Below, piece by piece: positions 1 to 4,781 of a DNA stretch of 5,413 bases. This DNA is from an uncultured Clostridia bacterium (GTDB lineage: Bacteria > Bacillota > Clostridia > Christensenellales > Borkfalkiaceae), in contig CAMOXE010000074.1 of assembly GCA_946628865.1 (NCBI GenBank), positions 1 through 5,413 of the forward strand. Reading direction: 5' to 3'. The notes under the pieces are model-generated. The model was not told the origin of the DNA. It did not search any database and saw nothing but the letters and a program-made list of their open reading frames with translations. The position numbers were made by a program, and so were the translations under genes. Every line of letters starts with the position of its first letter. Position 1 is the stretch's first letter.

Positions 1-780
1 TACGCCGAAGCAAACGTCCTCTACGGCCAGAACGCTACTCTTTTAGGCACTGCCGCCGCGGACGATTTTATTCCCTACCCTCCTTACGGCGAACACTTCG
101 ACGTGATTTTTCTATGTTCTCCGAATAATCCGACGGGAACGGTCTTTGACCGCGAAACTTTAAAGGCGTGGATAGATTACGCGCTTTCGACGGACGCAGT
201 CATAATTTTCGACGGCGCGTATTCGATTTTTACCGAAAACGGTTATCCGAAGAGCGTTTACGAGATTGCGGGCGCGAAAAACTGCGCAATCGAAGTGCGC
301 TCGTTTTCAAAGTCTTTCGGGTTTACCGGTATAAGGTGCGGCTACACCGTTATTCCGAAAACTCTCGGAAAATATAACGCGCTATATAAGCGCAGGCTCG
401 GCGCCAGGTTTAACGGCGTGAGTTATATTACCCAAAGGGGTGCGGAAACCTTTTTCAGCGCGGAAGGCGGCATTGAGGCGCAAAAACGCGCCGCGTACTA
501 TATAGACAGCGCCGAAATCTTGCGAATTTCGCTGAAAAAGGTCGGCATCGACTCTGTCTCCGCCTCTTCTTCCCCATACGTTTTCGCCAAATGCCTTAAA
601 GGGGGATCTTCCGCGGAATTCTGCGAAAAACTTCTGGACAAAACCGGAATAGCCGCAACGCCCGGGTCGGGATTCGGAAAATGCGGCGAGGGATATTTCA
701 GGCTCTCCGCCTTCCGAAACCGCGCCGAAATTTTAAAAGCCGCGGATAAACTTGCCTCTATTCGCTTTGATTTTTTCTGA
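1..780 (+). CDS. dapL: LL-diaminopimelate aminotransferase, 5'-truncated by the window edge
   Basis: This PLP enzyme transfers an amino group from glutamate to tetrahydrodipicolinate, giving LL-diaminopimelate in one step for lysine and peptidoglycan synthesis in the cytoplasm. Frame 1 is open from base 1 and encodes 259 residues before TGA (778-780). The family is about 400-410 residues, so roughly the first 150 lie outside the window. Fragment residues show the class I/II aminotransferase fold: CSPNNPTGTV (39-48), the PLP-ring aspartate in FDGAY (D71), the Schiff-base lysine in SFSKSFGFTG (K104, bases 310-312), and the carboxylate-binding arginine in GEGYFRLSAF near the end. RFNGVSYITQRGAE is typical of DapL rather than of aspartate or histidinol-phosphate aminotransferases. 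The GTG at 103 is not the start, because conserved sequence continues upstream of it. No terminator follows; the malQ promoter overlaps its 3' end. Family assignment is secure; partner genes upstream are not visible. Confidence 0.94.
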   Translation, partial: YAEANVLYGQNATLLGTAAADDFIPYPPYGEHFDVIFLCSPNNPTGTVFDRETLKAWIDYALSTDAVIIFDGAYSIFTENGYPKSVYEIAGAKNCAIEVRSFSKSFGFTGIRCGYTVIPKTLGKYNALYKRRLGARFNGVSYITQRGAETFFSAEGGIEAQKRAAYYIDSAEILRISLKKVGIDSVSASSSPYVFAKCLKGGSSAEFCEKLLDKTGIAATPGSGFGKCGEGYFRLSAFRNRAEILKAADKLASIRFDFF

Positions 781-793
781 AAAGTGGTATAAT
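767..793 (+). promoter_or_regulatory. Promoter for malQ with extended -10
   Basis: TATAAT at 788-793 is a perfect -10 box and is preceded by TG one base upstream (785-786), which makes an extended -10. A -35-like TTGATT lies at 767-772 with a 15-bp spacer, or TTTGAT at 766-771 with 16 bp. The short spacer is tolerable for an extended -10 promoter. The -35 lies in the last codons of dapL and the -10 just after its TGA. Predicted transcription start is near 799-801, leaving a leader of about 50 nt before malQ. Inferred from sequence only. Confidence 0.75.
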
Positions 794-800
794 ATACTCA

Positions 801-828
801 GCGGTTTTCGTTGAACGAAATTCACCGC
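801..828 (+). promoter_or_regulatory. Hairpin at the 5' end of the malQ leader
   Basis: GCGGT (801-805) pairs with ACCGC (824-828), and TTTCG (806-810) pairs with CGAAA (816-820) around a TTGAA loop; TTC at 821-823 forms a 3-nt bulge. The predicted transcription start falls at or within a base or two of its first nucleotide, so the mRNA would begin with a stem-loop. It has no U-tract and is therefore not a terminator. It ends 8 nt before the ribosome binding site. A 5'-end-protecting role is an inference. Confidence 0.5.
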
Positions 829-848
829 AGTAGGTAAAGAGGTTTAAT

Positions 849-2312
849 ATGCAAAGGCGCGCGGGAATACTTATGCCGATATTTTCACTCCCGAACGATT
901 ACGGAATAGGCTCGTTCGGAAAAGAAAGTTACGCTTTCGTCGATTATTTAAAGTCTGCCGGGCAGTCCGTCTGGCAGGTTTTGCCGCTCGGACAAACTTC
1001 GTTCGGCGACAGTCCGTATCAAACGACTGCCGACGTTTCGTTTAATCCGTATTTCATCGATTTAGAAGCGCTCTTTAAAGACGGGCTTTTAACCGAAAAG
1101 GAACTTTTATCGGCAAAATCCAAGTCGAAAAAAATCGACTACGGTAAACTCTACGCCTCGCGCTTTCCGCTACTTAAAAAAGCGTTTTCGCGTTTTTCGC
1201 CCACGCAAGAATTTTTAAAGGTTCTGCGCGGGAAAAAGTACGACGGCTACGCGTCGTTTATGCTGCTAAAGAGCATATACGGCGACTTATCGCGTTTTCC
1301 GAACGAATATAAACACGGAGATAAGCGTAAACTTTCGGCGCTTAAAAGCGAGCATAAAAACGAGTACGGGTTTTTCGTTTTTATGCAATTCGTCGCCGAA
1401 AAACAATATAAAAAACTGAAAGAATACGCCAACGCAAACGGAATAAAGATTCTCGGCGATCTGCCGCTTTACGTCGCCTACGACAGCGCGGACGTATGGA
1501 CCGACCCGAAAGAATTTATGCTAAGTCCCGACCTTACTCCGAAAGCGGTTGCGGGCGTTCCGCCGGATTATTTTTCCGTAGACGGGCAACTTTGGGGCAA
1601 TCCGCTCTACGACTACGACAAAATGAAGTGCGACGGGTTTAAATGGTGGAAAAGCCGCATACGCTCGGCGCTATCTCGCTACGATTATTTAAGAATAGAC
1701 CACTTCCGCGGTCTCGACAGATTTTGGGCGATACCGATCGATATGCCGGCAAAAGACGGGAAATGGCTACCCGCTCCCGGACGGGAAATATTAAAAAACT
1801 TCAATAATCGACTTATAGCCGAGGATTTGGGCGTAATCGACGACGGCGTCCGCGACCTTTTGAAAACGTGCGGATACCCAGGTATGAAAGTATTGTTGTT
1901 TGCGTTTGACGGAAACCCGAACAATCCGTATCTGCCGAGCAACGTTGAAAAAAACAGCGTATGCTACGTCGGCACTCACGACAACGACACCGCTTACGGC
2001 TACGCTAAAAGTTTAAGTGCCGAGGCGTTCAAAGAGTTTAAAAGGCGTTTAAACGCGGCGCTGCCGAAGGGCGTTACGCCCGTCAAGACGAAGAAAGACG
2101 TCGCCGCCGCTTTGACGGAACTCGCTTTCTCGACGAAATCGGATTTGGCGATAATAAATTTTGCCGACGTTATAGGCGCGGACAACCGATACCGGATTAA
2201 CACTCCGTCCACGGTAGGGAACTGGACTACGAGATATAAAAAAGAGGATTTCACGCCCGAAAATGCGAGTAGACTGAAACTCCTCGCAAAAAAATACAAA
2301 AGACTGATTTAA
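849..2312 (+). CDS. malQ: 4-alpha-glucanotransferase (amylomaltase, GH77)
   Basis: Cytoplasmic disproportionating enzyme that moves alpha-1,4-glucan segments between maltodextrins or glycogen fragments, releasing glucose and longer chains. At 487 residues it is a full-length, standard amylomaltase. The N-terminal MQRRAGILMPIFSLPNDYGIG and the GQTSFGDSPYQ segment (48-58) are family hallmarks. GH77 catalytic residues are all present: nucleophile D284 in RIDHFRG (282-288), acid/base E325 in AEDLG (324-328), and transition-state aspartate D378 in THDNDT (376-381). GVPPDYF (236-242), QLWGNPLYDY (247-256) and NTPSTVGNW (451-459) are further conserved blocks. The ATG is supported by AAAGAGG at 836-842, 6 nt upstream. 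It has its own promoter behind dapL and its own terminator, so it appears monocistronic. No glycogen or maltose genes are visible beside it. No missing key residues or frameshift. Confidence 0.96.
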   Translation: MQRRAGILMPIFSLPNDYGIGSFGKESYAFVDYLKSAGQSVWQVLPLGQTSFGDSPYQTTADVSFNPYFIDLEALFKDGLLTEKELLSAKSKSKKIDYGKLYASRFPLLKKAFSRFSPTQEFLKVLRGKKYDGYASFMLLKSIYGDLSRFPNEYKHGDKRKLSALKSEHKNEYGFFVFMQFVAEKQYKKLKEYANANGIKILGDLPLYVAYDSADVWTDPKEFMLSPDLTPKAVAGVPPDYFSVDGQLWGNPLYDYDKMKCDGFKWWKSRIRSALSRYDYLRIDHFRGLDRFWAIPIDMPAKDGKWLPAPGREILKNFNNRLIAEDLGVIDDGVRDLLKTCGYPGMKVLLFAFDGNPNNPYLPSNVEKNSVCYVGTHDNDTAYGYAKSLSAEAFKEFKRRLNAALPKGVTPVKTKKDVAAALTELAFSTKSDLAIINFADVIGADNRYRINTPSTVGNWTTRYKKEDFTPENASRLKLLAKKYKRLI

Positions 2313-2327
2313 ATCGGTCTTTTTTTA
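2301..2327 (+). terminator. Intrinsic terminator embedding the malQ stop codon
   Basis: AGACTGAT (2301-2308) pairs with ATCGGTCT (2313-2320) as an 8-bp stem with one T-G wobble and a TTAA loop, followed by a run of Ts to 2326. The left arm encodes the last three malQ residues and the TAA (2310-2312) lies in the loop, so there is essentially no 3' UTR. An A-rich stretch before the stem (2288-2300) would give some terminator character on the opposite strand too. Confidence 0.85.
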
Positions 2328-2336
2328 TGAGCGGAC

Positions 2337-2364
2337 GATTGAAATATTTTTTTCGAGTTCAATC
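2337..2364. repeat. 7-bp inverted repeat upstream of the small-gene operon
   Basis: GATTGAA (2337-2343) and TTCAATC (2358-2364) are perfect inverted arms separated by 14 bp. The site lies between the malQ terminator and the -35 of the next promoter. An operator is possible, but the arms are short and AT-rich and could occur by chance. Confidence 0.25.
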
Positions 2365-2381
2365 TTTTGCGACACATATCC

Positions 2382-2410
2382 TTGTTTACGGCGAATTACG
2401 GTAGTAAAAT
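2382..2410 (+). promoter_or_regulatory. Predicted promoter of the small-gene operon
   Basis: TTGTTT (2382-2387) and TAAAAT (2405-2410) are separated by exactly 17 bp, a reasonable sigma-A-type promoter. It lies downstream of the malQ terminator, consistent with independent transcription. The predicted start near 2417 would fall on the GGAGG of the first gene, giving a very short leader, so the true start may differ by a few bases. Prediction only. Confidence 0.5.
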
Positions 2411-2427
2411 AATCGCGGAGGAAAACC

Positions 2428-2532
2428 GTGAAGAAATTTTATTACAGGGAGCGACTAAACGCCTTCAGCGCGCCGGCGACATACGAACTTCCCGAGGCGT
2501 TTTTCCGAAAAAAGGAAGTGAAATCAGATTGA
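2428..2532 (+). CDS. Small protein, 34 residues, unknown function
   Basis: Not recognised. The GTG at 2428 is preceded by a strong GGAGG (2417-2421) with 6-nt spacing, the best ribosome binding site of the middle region. It is the first gene after the predicted promoter. The product begins MKKFYYRERL, is rich in aromatic and charged residues (F4, Y5, Y6, F13, Y19, F25, F26), contains APATYELPEAFF in its second half (15-26), and ends KKEVKSD. It has no signal peptide or membrane segment and is predicted soluble. The TGA overlaps the TTG start of the next gene by 4 nt (TTGA), and its KKEV codons contain that gene's ribosome binding site, so the two are probably translationally coupled. It occupies a different frame from the membrane gene, so extending that gene upstream through this region would mask it. 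The strong start signal and the coupling make it a credible gene, but no homology is claimed. Confidence 0.65.
   Translation: MKKFYYRERLNAFSAPATYELPEAFFRKKEVKSD
2512..2521 (+). promoter_or_regulatory. Ribosome binding site deciding the TTG start at 2529
   Basis: AAGGAAGTGA differs from the ideal anti-16S complement AAGGAGGTGA at one base and ends 7 nt before TTG 2529. It lies inside the 34-residue gene. This favours TTG 2529 over the far upstream in-frame TTG at 2367, which has no comparable site and would place the promoter within coding sequence. Confidence 0.7.
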
Positions 2533-2972
2533 ATACCGTTACTTATCAATACCTACTTGAAAAATGCGGCGCCGAGGCGGTTTGCTCGGCAATAGCGGTC
2601 TGTCTTATATCCGCTTTCGTCAAGAAGAAATTTAAGGTGAATAAGCGTATACAGACAGCCGTCGAACTGTCGTTATCGTTCGTAGTGGCGTTTTTGGTCG
2701 CTACGGTCGTAAAAGACGGCGATTACAGCGATTTAGTGAGCAGCGGACTCGGCACGGCAGGCGTTGCACTTGCCGTTTGCGGGTTTATATGCGGAGATTG
2801 CAAAGCCGCGCCGCTGACCGAGGACGCCGTGGACGTCATAGTAAATCTTAAAAGCGACAAGCCCGAAGAGATTAAACAGGCGCTTACGGAATTACCGGAT
2901 CTCGGCATAACGCCGGAAGAGGCCGAGGCGATTGCGTTTTTGGCGGCGAAATTAAAGGAAAAAAATAAATAG
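2529..2972 (+). CDS. Small membrane protein with three predicted helices and a soluble C-terminal tail, unknown function
   Basis: Not recognised. The 147-residue product has hydrophobic segments at about 15-31 (AEAVCSAIAVCLISAFV), 43-61 and 73-89. A strongly basic loop between the first two (KKKFKVNKR, 32-40) and an acidic loop between the second and third (KDGDYSD, 62-68) suggest N-outside, C-inside topology. The last 50 or so residues are soluble and helix-prone (LKSDKPEEIKQALTELPDLG, then ITPEEAEAIAFLAAKLKEKN). Six cysteines are present (13, 19, 25, 84, 88, 91); the last three form C-x3-C-x2-C where helix 3 leaves the membrane. Three helices with N-out/C-in topology recall class I phage holins, but no endolysin or phage gene is nearby, so this is only an alternative. 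The TTG start overlaps the preceding stop and uses the site at 2512-2521. A longer reading from TTG 2367 (201 residues) is open but poorly supported. Confidence 0.8.
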   Translation: MNTVTYQYLLEKCGAEAVCSAIAVCLISAFVKKKFKVNKRIQTAVELSLSFVVAFLVATVVKDGDYSDLVSSGLGTAGVALAVCGFICGDCKAAPLTEDAVDVIVNLKSDKPEEIKQALTELPDLGITPEEAEAIAFLAAKLKEKNK

Positions 2973-2977
2973 CAATG

Positions 2978-2996
2978 CGCATACTCTATCTATGCG
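2978..2996 (+). promoter_or_regulatory. Hairpin enclosing the start codon of the third small gene
   Basis: CGCATA (2978-2983) and TATGCG (2991-2996) form a perfect 6-bp stem with a 7-nt loop. The ATG at 2992-2994 lies within the right arm, so folding would hide the start codon. Ribosomes finishing the preceding gene at 2972 could open it. Six base pairs is short, so this is suggestive only. Confidence 0.35.
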
Positions 2997-3111
2997 AAAA
3001 GAATTTGAAAAAATAGAGGAACTTCTTAAAAGAGCCAAGCCGAGCGAAATAGGCGACGCCTTAAAAACGTTAAAGGCGATAATAATTTCCGACGACGCTC
3101 GGCGCAAATAA
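2992..3111 (+). CDS. Small helical protein, 39 residues, unknown function
   Basis: Not recognised. ATG 2992 to TAA 3109-3111 encodes a charged peptide beginning MRKEFEKIEELLKRAKPSEI. It can form two amphipathic helices, about 2-15 and 18-33, separated at P17-S18, with a basic DDARRK tail. Such a peptide could dimerise or bind a partner; this is inference. It starts 19 nt after the membrane-protein stop, in the same direction and before the shared terminator, so it is likely the last gene of the same transcript. Weaknesses: no clear ribosome binding site at the usual distance, and the start codon lies in a small hairpin. The frame stays open for 44 more codons after TAA, so a formerly longer gene is possible, although that part looks like chance coding. 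Confidence 0.45.
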   Translation: MRKEFEKIEELLKRAKPSEIGDALKTLKAIIISDDARRK

Positions 3112-3132
3112 AACGTTTTATCCGAAAAAGTC

Positions 3133-3182
3133 AGCCGCGACGCGGAAAACGCGCGGCATAGCGCTAAACGCTACGCTCGGCT
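3133..3182 (+). other. GC-rich foldable 3' untranslated segment
   Basis: GCCGCG (3134-3139) pairs with CGCGGC (3152-3157), extended inward by CG/CG after a one-base bulge. TAGCG (3159-3163) pairs with CGCTA (3169-3173) around CTAAA. Alternatively AGCCG (3133-3137) can pair with CGGCT (3178-3182) and enclose the second hairpin. The two adjacent hairpins lie directly before the terminator at 3213-3261. It could be a structured 3' end or the body of a small RNA; no known RNA family is recognised. Confidence 0.35.
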
Positions 3183-3212
3183 TTGTCGGCAAATGTCCAC
3201 ACGAAATTTAAG

Positions 3213-3261
3213 GAATATAAAAAACCATCACGGCAAATATCCGTGATGGTTTTTTATATTC
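3213..3261. terminator. Bidirectional intrinsic terminator, perfect 21-bp stem
   Basis: The arms at 3213-3233 and 3241-3261 are perfect inverted complements with a 7-nt loop (CAAATAT). The core is CCATCACGG/CCGTGATGG, flanked by six As on the left and six Ts on the right, so a U-tract follows the stem in either direction. It is the likely terminator of the small-gene operon, 100 nt past its last stop, and can back up the uxa terminator from the other side. Confidence 0.92.
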
Positions 3262-3290
3262 GTCGTTCTCGCCGAGAGGGACTACCGATT

Positions 3291-3336
3291 ATAATATAAA
3301 ATGGAGCGTTTTACCAAACGCTCCATTTTATATTAT
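3291..3336. terminator. Bidirectional hairpin terminator for uxaBA, perfect 21-bp stem
   Basis: Arms at 3291-3311 and 3316-3336 are perfect complements around a TACC loop. The core is TGGAGCGTTT/AAACGCTCCA and the outer part AATATAAAA/TTTTATATT. Read on the minus strand it lies 39 nt past the uxaA stop and supplies a TTTTATATTAT tail, weaker than a pure U-tract. It shares its outer stem sequence with the hairpin at 3213-3261. Confidence 0.85.
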
Positions 3337-3375
3337 CCTAAAAATTCGGATTTAATATTTATGTCGCAATACTCG

Positions 3376-4779
3376 TTAAAGCGTTACTCCCGTTTTATAG
3401 AAAGCAATCTCTCTCACGTCTTCGCTCTTACACTTATACCCGCCGCTCAACGTTTTAATCAGTAAATCGTAAAGCGCTTTTTCGTCCATCGAATAGGCGT
3501 TGAAATCTATCCAATTGTCTTTAAAGTCGGACAATCTATCGTTCGAGGATATTTTCATCGTCGGGACGAACGTCGAAAACGGCGTGCCCCTGCCCGTCGT
3601 AAACAGCACTATCTGACAACCGCTCGCCGCAAGCGCCGTCGCCGCTATTAAATCGTTTCCCGGCGCGTTCAATGCCGACACGCCCTGCTCTTTTACAGGC
3701 TCGCCGTAACTTAAAACGTCGACTATCTCCGTACTACCCGCTTTTTTTACGCAACCCAACGACTTTTCTTCAAGCGTGGTTATTCCGCCTTTCTTGTTGC
3801 CGGGGCTGGGGTTTTCGTATACGGGAAAGCCTTGGCTGAGATAATAGTTTTTAAAATCGACTATCATCTTTTCGTACTTTTCAAAGACTTCGCGCGTTTT
3901 GCATTTATTCATCAGGAGTTGTTCCGCGCCGAACATCTCCGGGACTTCGGTCAGTATCGCGCTACCGCCGGCGGACACGATTTTATCAGATATTTTCCCC
4001 ACGAGCGGATTTGCCGTTAAGCCCGAGTACCCGTCGCTGCCGCCGCATTTCAAGCCGATACAGAGTTCCTTTAAGTCTATCGGTTCTCGCTTTAAGTCTT
4101 TCGCTTTTGCCGCAAAACCTTTTATTATGTCAAGCCCGTATTCTATCTCGTCTTTTTCGTCCTGGCAGTTGAAATACGCTATATTGTCCCTGCCGTAAGG
4201 CTTTAAGTATTCTTTTATGCCGTCAAGAGAGTTGTTCTCGCAGCCCAAGCCGACGAATAACACGAAACTCGCGTTCGGGTTGAGCGCGACCGAACATAAT
4301 AATTTCTTTATGTTTTCGTTGTCTTGACCCAACTGACTGCAGCCGAACTGGTGAGTAAGGGCAAATATGCCGTCTATACTGCCGGATATATACTTTTGCG
4401 AAAGAGTTTCAAGTCGTCTGCAGACGTTATTTACGCAACCGACAGTCGGGATTATATATATCTCGTTTCTTATGCCCGCCCTGCCGTTTTTGCGTTTATA
4501 GCCCGAAAACGTCGCCTTTTCGGCGGATGGCTCGGTAAATACGGGATTATAGGAATATTCGACCGTCTCGTCCAGGTGCGATTTTACGTTATGCGTATGT
4601 ACCCACTCGCCCTTTTTTATGTCCGACGTGGCTTTGCCTATAATTTCGCCGTATTTGATGACGTATTCGCCCGCGGAAATATCCCGCAAAGCAAATTTAT
4701 GCCCCGCGGGGATCTGTTTATTCCCGACTAAGCAGACGCCGACGTTGTCTTTTTCGTTTATTATTATTTGGTCTTTCAT
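3376..4779 (-). CDS. uxaA: Altronate dehydratase (UxaA/GarD family)
   Basis: Dehydrates D-altronate to 2-keto-3-deoxy-D-gluconate in the cytoplasmic D-galacturonate pathway; family members need a divalent metal, Fe2+ for the E. coli enzyme. The 467-residue length is close to the usual 490-500. Residues about 10-65 form the N-terminal SAF domain, with IPAGHKFAL (23-31), YGEIIGKA (43-50) and HTHN (61-64). The catalytic part starts at FSGYKRKNGRAGIRN (91-105) and includes PTVGC (111-115), LTHQFGCSQLGQDNE (141-155), GLGCENN (177-183), GLKCGGSDGYSGLTANPLVG (242-261) and TTGRGTP (394-400). The last two blocks are hallmarks of the family. ATG 4779 begins 2 nt after the uxaB stop. No good ribosome binding site is at normal spacing (GGCGGAG is about 19 nt away), which suggests coupling to uxaB. 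GarD (galactarate dehydratase) is a close relative; the uxaB neighbour decides for altronate. Confidence 0.93.
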   Translation of the reverse strand: MKDQIIINEKDNVGVCLVGNKQIPAGHKFALRDISAGEYVIKYGEIIGKATSDIKKGEWVHTHNVKSHLDETVEYSYNPVFTEPSAEKATFSGYKRKNGRAGIRNEIYIIPTVGCVNNVCRRLETLSQKYISGSIDGIFALTHQFGCSQLGQDNENIKKLLCSVALNPNASFVLFVGLGCENNSLDGIKEYLKPYGRDNIAYFNCQDEKDEIEYGLDIIKGFAAKAKDLKREPIDLKELCIGLKCGGSDGYSGLTANPLVGKISDKIVSAGGSAILTEVPEMFGAEQLLMNKCKTREVFEKYEKMIVDFKNYYLSQGFPVYENPSPGNKKGGITTLEEKSLGCVKKAGSTEIVDVLSYGEPVKEQGVSALNAPGNDLIAATALAASGCQIVLFTTGRGTPFSTFVPTMKISSNDRLSDFKDNWIDFNAYSMDEKALYDLLIKTLSGGYKCKSEDVREIAFYKTGVTL

Positions 4780-4781
4780 AA

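Larger units (their letters stand above)
3112..3375. other. Convergent intergenic region between the small-gene operon and uxaA
   Basis: These 264 bp separate converging genes and contain no gene I can support. From left to right they hold a GC-rich foldable stretch (3133-3190), a 22-nt AT-rich spacer, two perfect long hairpins (3213-3261 and 3291-3336) separated by 29 nt, and an AT-rich tail leading to the uxaA stop codon. Confidence 0.7.

Noticed and set aside
103..780. GTG at 103 as the start of dapL
   Set aside because: The frame is open to base 1 and the upstream residues (YAEANVLYGQN...) fit the DapL family; the gene is cut by the window edge.
2000..2299. 99-codon open frame on the minus strand within malQ
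   Set aside because: Shadow of the conserved malQ C-terminal coding sequence; no start signals.
2367..2528. N-terminal extension of the membrane protein from TTG 2367
   Set aside because: No ribosome binding site, it would contain the predicted promoter, and it conflicts with the well-signalled 34-residue gene; TTG 2529 has a near-perfect binding site.
2975..3016. 13-codon frame MRILYLCEKNLKK
   Set aside because: AAAGGA is 15 nt from its ATG, the peptide is very short and it overlaps the start of the 39-residue gene.
3290..3295. TATAAT as a -10 promoter box
   Set aside because: It is formed by the outer arm of the hairpin at 3291-3336, has no -35 at 16-18 bp and no gene follows on that strand.
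4324..4731. 135-codon open frame on the plus strand within uxaA
   Set aside because: It lies antisense to a well-conserved gene, has no binding site or recognisable domain, and reflects the codon bias of uxaA.
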